Origin: Juglans regia
Lineage: Eukaryota; Streptophyta; Magnoliopsida; Fagales; Juglandaceae
DNA length: 64,000 nucleotides
Assembly (NCBI RefSeq): GCF_001411555.2
Contig: NC_049912.1
Coordinates: 29,303,514-29,367,513, forward strand
Direction: 5' to 3'
Shown: piece by piece, positions 25,810 to 37,100 of the stretch
Layout: each line of letters begins with the position of its first letter
Position numbering within the stretch: the stretch's first letter is position 1
Made by a program: the position numbers and the translations under genes
Notes under the pieces: generated by a model
Seen by the model: only the letters and a program-made list of their open reading frames with translations
Told to the model about the DNA's origin: nothing
Database searches by the model: none

Positions 25810-26790
25810 CCCGCTACGTACAGAAGACTTTGCGTAGGAGAGCTGCGCAGGATGCCATATCAACATGTATTAAAAAAATAAAAATAAAAAAAACTAAATA
25901 AAAGAAGGAAAAAGCAAATAAAGATAAGAAAAAGAAAACTCTGCACACACATATACTTCAAACAATTTTCAACTCGTGAACCTTCGAAATTGTAGTTCTC
26001 CATCACTGTAATCCATCTGTAGTTCTCATCACTGTAATCCATCTCTTGCGCAAAGTGTCTAGCATTTTCAAATGGCACCCCACCACACAACCAGCCAAGA
26101 TCCCTCATTTAATTGTTTTACTTTTATACACAAAAATCTGAATCCAAAAAACCCCATTCCCCTGCCCCACACACCCAGGTTTGCTTGAGTGCAAATTTTC
26201 TCATTACTGTTTGGGAAGAATATACTCGAAAACTTTCACACTATTGAGTTTCCTTCAAACCAAATAAGAATTTTAGAATTTGTGCCCAAATATAAACCAA
26301 ATCCAAATATTTAACCAATTTCTTCCTTCATGTTCTTAACTTTTGCCTCTGCTTCCTACGAAAACATGCCCACGAAAATAATTCAGATAAAAAAAGAACA
26401 ACTACAAATCTAAATCATGACCCCACAAACACAGTATTTGAAAAAAATCCCAGAATCTCAAGAGGGTATCATCGATGGAAGCTCTGTTTCTTCTCATTCA
26501 AGTCCTTCAACAAAGGATCAATCTCTCCAATCGGTTTCACCGACGCAGCCTCTGCTGCCAGCCATGATGAAGAAGAAGACGGAGGAGGGAGATGGAGGGG
26601 GTTAGGGTTCAGATACTGGGAAGGGGAAACTTTAGAGAGATGGAGGAGGGAGATGGAGGGGGAGCACGAGATGGGTTTCAGAAACTAAGAAGGGGAAAAA
26701 TCGAAAACGCACCGTATTAGTTTCATGTAGACTCCCGCATTTTATTCGTGCGCATACCTGCGCAAATTCTCTTGTATAAAGAGTTTTTCT
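25810..26790. repeat. possible non-autonomous inverted-repeat element
   Basis: The left end includes AGAAGACTTTGCGTAGG and CTGCGCAGGATGC. The reverse complement of the right end includes AAGAGAATTTGCGCAGGTATGCGCACG (given as two blocks, AAGAGAATTTGCGCAGG and TATGCGCACG). The similarity covers only about 15-20 bases, so the call is weak. The interior shows no open transposase frame. It contains a short duplicated ATCACTGTAATCCATCT motif near 26000-26045. Confidence 0.3.
26581..26700. repeat. imperfect tandem duplication, ~60-bp unit x2
   Basis: GGAGGAGGGAGATGGAGGGG opens both units (26581 and about 26642), and both end in AAGGGGAAA. The second unit has diverged in the middle. A short open frame upstream (MTPQTQYLKK.., 26417-26605) runs into it, but it matches nothing I know. 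Confidence 0.7.
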
Positions 26791-27688
26791 TAAGATAAAT
26801 TTTAAAATTTTAATTTTATAAATTAAATTATTCTATATGAATAATATATTATATAAATATCTTCAAATAATTTTCTCTCTCCGTATGGCTGCTTCTAGAT
26901 ATGTGTGTCTATATATATATATATATAAAATTTTAAAATCTTAATAATTAATGCATTGTCAAGTCATGATGGTAGTTGAGTGCAATTTTAATAGAATTGA
27001 TGTTTATCGTTGAGGATGGAGACTGGAAAAAAAAAAGGAAAAAGTTGAGGTATATATATATATATAATAAATATTCCACATCAAGTATACCACAAATTGC
27101 ATAAATTGACCCACAAACAAAACAAATAGAGGCATCCTACATACCCAGGGGGCCGGGTCTCTGGAGCCCTTTCTCTATTATTCTTTTTCCCTGAACTATA
27201 GCTAAGCGAGACTGATTAAATCGGTTTCAAACATTTTTCATTTGCGAAAATAATTTTTTTTAACTCTCAAATAATAATTATTTTAAATTATTAATTACTA
27301 AAGCGTATTTTTTTAATCAAATAATTGGTATAGCACCAGGAGCTAGGGCTATATTTATTTGCCAGTCTCTTTTGGGCCGAGCAAGCTAGCCATTGATCCA
27401 ATATTGGCGCTATGAAATAAAGTCACAAAATCCTTTAGATTCCCATAAAAAGACAGCCTCTCAGGCTGTCATTTATTTCGCATTACATTACCGAATCAAT
27501 TATCTTAAGTTACCAACAATTCATACAACCACAAAAAACAAAAAAGAAAGACAAGGTAAAAGCAAAAACGAATACACTGAACTGGCATTCACATAGACAT
27601 GCAAGTCCAGCTTTTCCCTAATACAAATTACACTTGAGTTGAAGGGCCAAGGGTAATATATAAATGCTACAGCTGGCTTTGTCATCCA

Positions 27689-30600
27689 TCATACGGGTAC
27701 GTTGTTTGGCTCAGGCTCAAGCTCAAGCTCAAGCCTCGGAGAAAACAAGGGGTCTTGTAGATCTGGATTAATTGGAAACAGATTACACTGTGCATATTGT
27801 GCCATCAGTTGATCCACAAGCACCAGAGCTACCACAGCTTCCACCATTGGTACAGCTGCATTACCATCCCAACCAAACAAACTTACTTTAACACAAAATA
27901 TTTTGCATATGATTTTTAAAAAGACTGAAGAGAAGGAAGATCTCGATCAGTAAGATGTGGTGAGTCATACTCAACAACAAGAAGAATTCCAGCCTACTAG
28001 AGGGGTGGGGCAGGAGGATAACCTTAATTGGTCAGACGGGCCAAGGCGATGAATAAAATACGATCTATAAACTAGGGACATACCTCGTGGGACAACACAA
28101 GGATCATGACGACCGCGAGCTATTAGCTCCATCTCTTTTTTGTCTCTACTCACTGTATGTTGTTTCTTCTGCATAAGTGTCGTAAAATATATTAACTCAA
28201 ATTATTAATCGAAGCATGATAACATGAATGACATGTTAGATGTAAATAAGTATACTCATTTAAGAAAAGAAAAGATGTAAATAGGTATCAATACCTAAAT
28301 TTGATTAAAAAAGCTGCCTTTTCAACCTAGAAAACAGTGGGCTTACGTTGTACCATACATCTCACAAGAAAGGTACACATTCGGTTTATAACCTAAAGCT
28401 CAATGAATCCTGCCGAGGATATCATTTAAAAATACTTATATACATCGCTAAGGATACCACATTGCATGTATGACCTACACAAGTAGGCAAAGATTACAGG
28501 CCATTTCAAGTCACCCCTCCACGTTGCCCATAAAACAGAGAGCTTATCACACAAGTACTGGGAAAAGATCATACCTCAATGAAATGGGAAGTCTAGAAAC
28601 TAAAAAATCAAGCATACCAGAGGTTTGTGTGTATGGGGAGGGGAGAGAGAGAGAGTGAGAGAGAGCTTACTCCTATGGTAGCTGTTGGCTTGAAAGCTAT
28701 TCTCATCTTTATGATTTCCCCATTTGATATTCCTCCCTGCTCGTCAACACAGGCCATCTCAGTGAACCATACTTTCCCAAAGGGGGAGAGAGGGGGAGAG
28801 AGTCTTAAATAAGTCATCCTACATCAAATAACACCAAATTCAATCACATAACAATACCTGTATACCACCAGAGCGGTTTGTTCTGGTTCGGATTCTTCCA
28901 TGTTCATCGGTAAAAAACTCATCATTATGTTCACTCCCAGTCAAAAAAGTACCTAGAAAGGTTTTCACAAACAAAGTATTAGAACCCATGAAGAATTCAA
29001 TAAACATTATAAATATAGCCTTTCTAGTGCAATGCAAAATTCTCTACCTGCAAAGCCACTGCCAATCTCAAAGCCCTTTGTTGCAGGTAATGACATAACA
29101 GCTTTAGCAAGCTCAGCTTCGAGTTTGTCAAAGACCGGAGAACCAAGGCCCTGATACAAAATAATGTAATTTATACCTTCAGTTAAAGATTCGTAAATAT
29201 TCATAATATTTCAGAAAATTCATTTTAATAAGCTTTCAGCAGTAAGGTCAAGAAAGTGCCCTCCAAAACTTTAGGTGTCGAGGTGCAATAAACACATGCA
29301 AACTTGTTGGGTTCTTACACGTGGGCAACTCCTCACAATGCAAGTGACAACACCACCAATGGATTCCCCTCTCACACGGACAGCATCTATAGCATTAATC
29401 ATCTTCTCAGCATATTCTGGATCTGGGCACCTGACAATATTACTCTCAATCTGGTAATGTTTTAGAAAGGGAATAGTCAGGAAAATTTACATTGAGAATT
29501 AATCAAAGTGCACCCAAGACTCCTCAATCACTAAATCCAAACCATGTCAGACAAAAAAACATTAGTACATAAGAATCAAAATAAATTTATATACCACAGA
29601 GAGAAAGAGAGATAAATATCTTGTCTGCTTATACTAAAAACTATTTTTAATATAAGCAGACAAGTTACAATCTCTCTCTCTCTCTCTCTCTACATAGGAT
29701 AGAGATATGGGACAGGAATGCAACATCAGTTATTTTACCTGATCAAGTGTCAGTGTATCGTGATCAACCAAATCCTCTGGAAGTACAACCTTATGAACTT
29801 GAGAGACATAAGCAAGAACCTGAAGAAGAAATAAAAAAGCATTAAGAAAACAACCTCACAAACTACAACCAGCAAAATGAGCGCAGCATATCATATTTCT
29901 ATGAATGCTTTTAGTTTTTCTAATAATTTAGTTAGACCTAAGTCACTTGACTGACTAGCATTTGCATTTTTTTTAAATAAAAATGAGTAAACAAACTAGA
30001 GTTTATACACATTGTATTAGCAACAGGAATATACAGACGCACCAAGAGGAAAACATATTCATGCACACTGACATGAAAGTGTCTCATTTGTTCATTGAGC
30101 CCTCGTAATCATATAGAAACAGACAACAAACCCAAAGAGTTTGAGCCTACAACTCACAAAAACACACACCTCAGTTCCTGCAAGGCTCTTGAGGATTTTT
30201 TTGGCAACAGCCCCAGCAGCAACCCTTCCAATTGTTTCTCTTGCTGAAGATCTACCACCACCCTTCAATTACAGATAGAATTCCCATGGAATTCACATGA
30301 ATTAGATCCAATTAAATTTGATCTTCCAAAATGTGAATGGTAAGATATAAATTCGGTGCAAAAGACTTACTTGTACTGCTCTGACACCATACTTCATGTC
30401 ATAAGTTGCATCTGCATGAGAAGGCCGATAAGCCAATGACATTTCGCTGTAATCCTGGAACAATATTATTGGAGATCTGAGCATCATAAAAGCAGGAAAA
30501 TAATTTAAATCCTATGTTGCTCAAGCATCAGTATATTTATCCCCTAAACTGTGTGGATTAGAAATAACCTTATATCATCCCAAATTACATTGGCCACTAG

Positions 30601-32358
30601 ATTCATATTCATACACAAATAACTAGTCAGCACGCCTCTTTGCAAAAACTTTGAATTGAGCATACCAAGATTTAGTCCATTTCATCTATTAACTAAAGAG
30701 GAGTTTAGACCCCTCCAAAAAGATGAATGATTCCATTACATTTACACCTAAAATAAAATATACTAGCAACCAGAAATGGATCCGTCACAAAAGCCACTGC
30801 TATGTAAAAATTAAAATAAAATTATAAAGCTATATCCACTTCAAAGATCAATCATTCAACGGGAAAATACACTCATTTCAAGTGCTGTATAAAAACCACT
30901 CAAAGATTTTTTCCATTCTTCATCTACATGCACCCACAATTACATCTGTCCAGTCAAAACAATACTTAACATAAAGACCCCTTAACCGGTGCTCAAGTGT
31001 TTTTTTTTTAATAGGTAAAAGATAGGTGCTCAAGTATTTGGGGTAAGACAAGTATATATCGCAGGAAAAAAAACAAACACACAAGAAGTATCTGTCTATT
31101 AACACTCTATAATAGCTTTTTCTTTTTCAGTTCAGCTACTTATTGTGGGACCACATCAATAATAAAGAAGTAAAATACATCTATTTATTTATTAGTTGCT
31201 AAGGCAAGCTTCCTAATCAGTTATGTGTTTGGCGTGTCCATAAGCAGAGTTGCAAATAAAATTTCCTTTTTTCCTTGTCTATCCCCACTAACGTTTCCTC
31301 TTCAAACCCACGATATTATGACCATATAGCAGTAAATACTTACATGTCCTCTCTGATCAGTATTGGGTACGAGTACGGTGATTGGTGTTCCAGTAGTCAC
31401 TCCTGCAGTAGACAATTTTTTAACTTTCTAGCTGAGTGCCACAAAAGTATATGTTACTGAATAGCGATGTAAAAAAAAGAACTCGACCTTCAGAAACGCC
31501 TGAAAGTATTCGGCAGGTATCAGTCTCCTTCCTCGGTGTGGTAATCCGACTCTGACCTGGCCTCCTGGACACAGCAACTACTCAGATTAATCCTTGAAAA
31601 AATTTCTCATCAAGAGAAATCAGTACGACACTATTTCAAGTTTCAAACCCTAATATCATATCATAAAAATGCTCCCTTGTAAGTAAGGGACTTAATGCTC
31701 ATCGGTAATGAGTATTACGAAGATTTCCATAACATCTACTCACTACCTTCTGTCAAGATCAAATTGCATATCAGATTCTAAGAGGGGGAGTCGAGGAGGG
31801 CATCCATCAATGACACAACCGACGCCACCTCCATGCGATTCTCCAAAAGTTGTTACGCGAAAATAATTCCCGCCCGTACTCCCAGCTGCCTGAATCTCTG
31901 CGATTCAGCATTAAAATGTCAGAATCCCAGCTTATTAGTCTAATCCTACGATCGCACTACTCCTATTTTATCTCTTCTTTTTTATTTTCTATTAATCAAC
32001 AACCGGAATTATTAATGTTAAATCAATTTAGAAGCAAATCGCAGTCGACCAATTCACACTAAATAAGAAAATTTCAGAAGATATATTGAACAAAAGTCAG
32101 GAATTATTCAAAATAAAAATAAAATAAAAGAAGAAGAACTGCGAATAACAATAAAGAGTAAATGACTAAATCTCATGAAAATATAGAAAAGGAGAAGAAG
32201 AGGAGAGACTGACGGAGCTTCTTGGGGGTAGAGGTACGGATGGAAATGTGTACGGGGGAACGAAGAAGATGTGAGGGCAGGTAACGGAGTCCAGAGAAGG
32301 CGTCGTCGGTTATGGAGGAGCCGAGAAATGGCTTCGTAGAGAGAAAGGACGAAGCCAT
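27689..32358 (-). CDS. CS: chorismate synthase, plastid (13 exons)
   Basis: Minus-strand exons in transcript order: 32214-32358, 31747-31897, 31488-31564, 31344-31402, 30371-30454, 30170-30262, 29739-29819, 29319-29450, 29048-29150, 28858-28952, 28671-28736, 28084-28168, 27689-27855. Phases close to 445 residues. It converts EPSP to chorismate, the last shikimate step, using reduced FMN in plastids. Residues 1-50 are a Ser/Thr-rich, acid-poor transit peptide. Family signatures are [14 protein letters not shown] (68-81 region), [18 protein letters not shown] across the exon 5/6 junction, and [18 protein letters not shown] across exons 10/11. The C-terminus has a LELELEPEP stretch encoded by AGCTCA-type repeats. 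One oddity is the block normally read STFGNYFRV, which here is STGGNYFRV (G57). The ADCS gene lies 1.8 kb upstream on the same strand. Confidence 0.97.
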
Positions 32359-32421
32359 CGATTAAAGTCTCAGACAACAACGAACAGGGAGGGATCTGTG
32401 AGAAGGGCGGTTGGTGAATTT

Positions 32422-32462
32422 GGTGGGAGTGGTTTTGAGTTTATATATAAGCAACTCCCACC
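32422..32462 (-). promoter_or_regulatory. chorismate synthase TATA box inside a 9-bp inverted repeat
   Basis: TTATATATAA (32441-32450, palindromic) lies about 85 bases upstream of the ATG. It is flanked by a perfect inverted pair: GGTGGGAGT at 32422-32430 and ACTCCCACC at 32454-32462. The predicted leader is about 50 nt. Spacing supports a core promoter; the meaning of the inverted arms is unknown. Confidence 0.55.
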
Positions 32463-32666
32463 TACCCTCCATTTTCGAAGGTAACCCTTTCTTCTATGGT
32501 CCTCCGGGTTTGGTTACGTGGATCCAAAATGTGACTGGGGTTGGTGTGCTTGGAGGTTGGTGCGGGATTCATATCTCCCCCAGGTTTTTTTTTTTTCTTT
32601 ATACTCATCCTCTTGTGGTCTTGAGTCTTGAATCTCGAGTCGGCACTGTAACTGTATACTAACTAA

Positions 32667-33162
32667 GAGAAGTATTGAATTCGCTATCCTATTCTTTAAA
32701 TTTTAATTAATATGTAATTTTTTTATCTTTAACTAATCATTTAAAATTTAAAATCTACATTAGATTAGTCATTACACTCTCTATAATAATAAAATTTTAT
32801 TATTTTTTATTATTTATATTTTTTTTATTAATTTTTATTTTATTTTCATAATCTTTAATAACCTCCAACAAATCATATTCATTTTTATTTTCACAATCTA
32901 ACAATTTATAATATAATAATCTCATATATATATAAATAGTAAAATCTTATATGAATAAAAATATCATATCTATAATATAATAATCTTAAAAAATACTTTT
33001 AGACTTGCTATAGTTCTTTTCATATTTAAAAAGAATAATAGATTTACTGTAGCTTATAGTTTGGATGAAAACAATTTAGCTAATTCAATGTGGAGTAAAT
33101 ATGGATGATGTTTGCTAAATTTAAAGATGAAAAAGTATTTGGCTAATCCAATACCAATGCTC
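32667..33162. mobile_element. family B MITE, copy B1 (PIF/Harbinger-like)
   Basis: 496-bp non-coding element flanked by TAA on both sides (32664-32666, 33163-33165). The terminal inverted repeats are GAGAAGTATTGAATTCGC at the left (degenerate) and the reverse of GGCTAATCCAATACCAATGCTC at the right. It is strikingly similar along its whole length to 56817-57316. Confidence 0.75.
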
Positions 33163-33211
33163 TAAGGGTTGATTTATTTTCAGAAAGAAAGAAAAAATAA
33201 GGGTTGATTTA

Positions 33212-33432
33212 AGCCTAATTTATTTTTATAAAATTTTTCATCACATCTAATTTTATTTTATTTAATTATTATAATTTTATTAAATTTTTATACATAATAT
33301 AATAAACAATTCAATTTTTTTAAATTTTTAAATAAAATTAATATTAAAAAAATATTTTATAATAATATTTTATTCAACTTTCAACTTTTAATTTTTATCT
33401 CAACTTATCTCATATGCAAAACAAACGAGACT
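33212..33432. mobile_element. family A MITE, copy A5
   Basis: The left end AGCCTAATTTATTTTTAT and the right end GCAAAACAAACGAGACT (reverse) match the family A ends. TTA stands on both sides (33209-33211 and 33433-33435). AT-rich, no coding content. Confidence 0.6.
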
Positions 33433-33657
33433 TTAGTTCCTGCAAAATCCAGTTCTTTTTTTTACTTTTTTTTTTAAAATTTTCTGGATTTTTAAATTAT
33501 TTATATTATATTCAAAAAAATTTAAGAAAATTATAGTTTAGTCATTTCATCATCTCCTATTAATTTTTTATTTTTTAAAATTTGTTTTAATTTATCAATT
33601 TCTATAGGCTAGCACGTGACATCTGTCGTCCATGTCAATTCTTCAGTTAGAAACTTA

Positions 33658-33868
33658 AGGCCTCGTTTGTTTTCGAAGATGAAATGAGATGGAATGAGAT
33701 TAAAGTTAAAAAGTTGAATAAAATATTATTAGAATATATTTTTTAATATTATTTTTGTTTTGAGATTTGAAAAAATTAAATTATTTATTTTATTTTGTAT
33801 TAGAAGTTGAAAAAGTTGTAATGATTAGATGAGATGAGATGAGATGTTTTCCCAAAACAAATGAGACC
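33658..33868. mobile_element. family A MITE, copy A1 (Tourist-like)
   Basis: 211-bp element with TTA on both sides (33655-33657, 33869-33871). The left end AGGCCTCGTTTGTTTTCG pairs with the right end, whose reverse complement is AGGTCTCATTTGTTTTGGG when read from the flank. The interior is AT-rich with GAGATGAGATGAGATG near the right end. The 3-bp TTA duplication and the GGCC..GTTTG ends are typical of PIF/Harbinger-derived Tourist MITEs. Confidence 0.75.
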
Positions 33869-34179
33869 TTAATTGTCGATGGAGCAAGAGACTATAAAAT
33901 ACAAGTAATGTAATGTGCAAGATTTAAAGAGTAAATTTGAAAATTTTAATTAAAAAAAGAAAAAGAAAAAAGAAAACTAGAAACTATTACATCCTTCGCG
34001 TAATCATTATTTTAAAAAAACAAAATAATGTCAATCATGAATCCAATAATAATAAAAGCTACATTAAAATGTTACATTGCTGCAGTTTGCAGGCCTCTAC
34101 AATTTTCTTTCTTCTATAGTCGTAGAATCAATCTATCACATTTGCAAATGGATTAGCCACAGCGCACAATGATAACTCG

Positions 34180-37100
34180 CTAGAGAAATTCCATCACAGC
34201 CTTTGCCGGAGCTCGTGTTTTCAAAATCATTTCTTCGTACTCGGCTTCTGGATTGGATAGAGCCACAATGGCCCCTCCTGCTCCTATCGAAGCTTCACCT
34301 TCATGCACAACTACTGTTCGTATAACGATATTCAGATCGAATGTCTGGTTATATGAGAAAAATCCAATGGAGCCCGAGTAGATCCCTCGTGAACTGCTTT
34401 CAAGACAATCGAGCAGTTCCATTGATCTCAACTTTGGTGCACCTGTCATTGAGCCACCTGGAAATGCAGCTCTCACACAGTCAACTACACTTACCTCCGA
34501 CTTCTTTTTTCCACGGATTGTACTCACCATGGTGTGAACAGTCGCATATGATTCCACATCCATAAGATGGGGCACATGAACAGAGCCAGGCTCGCAGACA
34601 CGGCCAAGGTCATTCCTTAGAAGATCAACAATCATTAAATTCTCGGCCTGATCCTTTTCACTGTCGCCCCCGAAAGAGAATCAGAGAGAGAGAGAGAATA
34701 TTAGAACATGGTAAGGAGAAAAAAAAGAACCCAAGCTACTGTTTCCCGACATAAAATACAGCATTTTTTTATCGTTTTGAACTCATTTGATCCTATTAGC
34801 TGGCCTAGCATTCAGTGCTTACTATCCCTGATAATGAACTCTTCTTCAATTAAACAAATGACATACATAGAAAAACTGATATGTAATTCAAATGGTTATT
34901 TTCAGTGAGCAAACTCAAAATAGTTACACAATCACATTACCTATATTGCAGTTGCAGCTTGCGTTGTTCATCATCCTCCACTGTCTCGCCACGGGCCACA
35001 GTACCCTTAATAGGCTTGGCTTCCAATGTACCATTTCTGTCCAGTCGAAGGAACCTCTCAGGGGAGGAACAGCAGACACATAAATTTTCCTTCGAAAAAT
35101 TAAGCCAGGCAGCATATGGTGCTGGGTTTTTTTGTCTTAGGTGAAGGTAAAGTCCCAGGGAATCTATTTCCCCAATACTTTTTCTAATCTGAGTTGTGAG
35201 ACATAACTCATAGCTTTCTCCATCTTTGATGTATCTCAGAGACTTTTCGACATCCTCCATATATTGCTCTCTTGATTTCTCAGCACGAAAGCCTGCCTCA
35301 AATGGAGAAAAATTTGCAACCTGGAAATTCTGCTCTTCTAGCCTTATCGCAGACAGTTTTAAGCTGAAAAGCTTCTCTTCCGTACTATCCAACCATGATG
35401 TCATGGCTGTGCATTCCTCACGTAGACACAATATGTAAACATCATCATTGTAGTGATCAACAACAAGAAGATTATCAGCAAAGAAAAAGCAAGCATCTGG
35501 AGACCTAGATTTGTGGCGGTTAGATACAACACCGCATTCAGCTTTAAGGTTATACCTGCACGACAAGAAAATCAATATTAGCCTCCCTGGACAACTTTAC
35601 AGCCATATGATGAATTCCCACGAATGTGTAGTCCTGCTGCTCTATCAGGTGGAAAGATAAATATCCTTTAGGGCCTTAGGCCTGGTTTGGATAGTAAGTT
35701 AAGATGAAAGTTGAATAAAAATATTATAAAATAAAAAAAAAAATTGTTAGAATATAATTTTTTAATATAATTTTTATTTTAAGATTTGAAAAAGTAGAAT
35801 TGTTTATTGTATTTTGTTTGAAAGTTCGAAAAAATTGTAATAATGAGATGAGATAAGATGATTTCTGAAAACAAACGAGGCCTTAAGAGTTCAGCAGCCT
35901 TTTGTATAAAATGGTGCATTGAAGTCTATGTTGCGTAAGATTGGTTTTGAATGGGAATAAATTGAAGAAAGGGATTCATGCCACCAATTCTAAAGAATGT
36001 ACCGAGGAACTTTTATCTAAGTGGTAGAACTTTAGAATATGAAACGAGAATAAACTTAACTGCATACCCGAGATAACCAATATATCCACCATGAAAGTCG
36101 AAGGGAAGTCCTTCATAATCTTTCTCTTCGTAACGGAAGGACAGAAGCTCCTGGCACAAATATCAATAGAACAGGAAATATATATCAAAACTGGATCAGT
36201 ACGCCTATATTAGAATAAGAAACAAAGTTATTTGAAAAAGACAGAAGATTCAAGATGCATACGTGACACTAGTTTTTGGGCTTCACTACCAACGTGTTTT
36301 ATGAACATCTATTTTAAGACGCATAAGGACACATAATTTACACTTCAGAAGGGTACGAAAATTATATCAATGATTTGGAATAATATTTTCATTCAGAAGG
36401 GAAAAATTATATCAATGATTCTTGCAAGTTGTGAACTAATCCATAAAAACTCATCCTAACAAGATCGACGATAATTAAGTAATTCTCCAATTTCAACTTG
36501 AGGTTGCAAGCCTAATTACTTTGGTTGTCACCTCTACTGAGATGTAATAAAGGCAGTACATTTAAAGACCAATGCTTTTTTAGGCCTGATAGGTGAAAAT
36601 AAGCTTATTAAACATAGATAATCAGTACACCCAAGATTGCAGTAGAAACCATATGCCATTAACGAATGCATCTCAGGCGTGCCCAAAGAAAACAGTTACC
36701 ACAACAATGTTCACCAAGTACCTTGTTCAAAAAATCAAGAAAACCTTCTTCCAAGCATTTGCTTTTGGTAGAGCCATGAGCATCCTCAATCAATAAATAA
36801 CCTCCACCTTTAAAAGTCATATCACTGTCAAATGATAATTATATGTCACTTTTCTTTATGATAAATAATCTTCTATTCTCCAATAGAGCACTATTGGGAA
36901 AACTAGGTAATAATGTAATCAATGGAAACACATGAAAGCACAAGCCAAAAAATGAAAAGGGAAGATGAAAAGTTTGACTCGTTTGCATAAATTTACTTGA
37001 TTGATATTTTCAGACCTTTGATCAGATAATCTGTATGTCAACTGCTTCCAAAGAGACCCACCTTTCCCCCCCATGAATGAAAAGCGTGCTCTTTTCTAGA

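Larger units (their letters stand above)
22295..27688. other. spacer without recognised gene
   Basis: The first few hundred bases are likely the patatin-like gene's 3' UTR. Beyond that there is AT-rich DNA and poly-T runs (23320-23340), with no frame matching a known family. Candidate repeats near 25.8-26.8 kb are listed separately. From about 26.9 to 27.6 kb the DNA has TA runs and the tail region of the minus-strand chorismate synthase gene. Confidence 0.5.
32463..34179. other. spacer between the two chorismate-pathway genes, filled with MITEs
   Basis: About 1.7 kb between the chorismate synthase promoter and the ADCS stop codon. It contains one family B and two family A MITEs (separate entries) that occupy over half of it. 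No further gene is seen. The ADCS 3' UTR must end within the upper few hundred bases. Confidence 0.7.

Noticed and set aside
28627..28817. Open frames over the chorismate synthase exon 11 region in other frames
   Set aside because: They overlap a confirmed exon and GA-rich intron sequence and match nothing.
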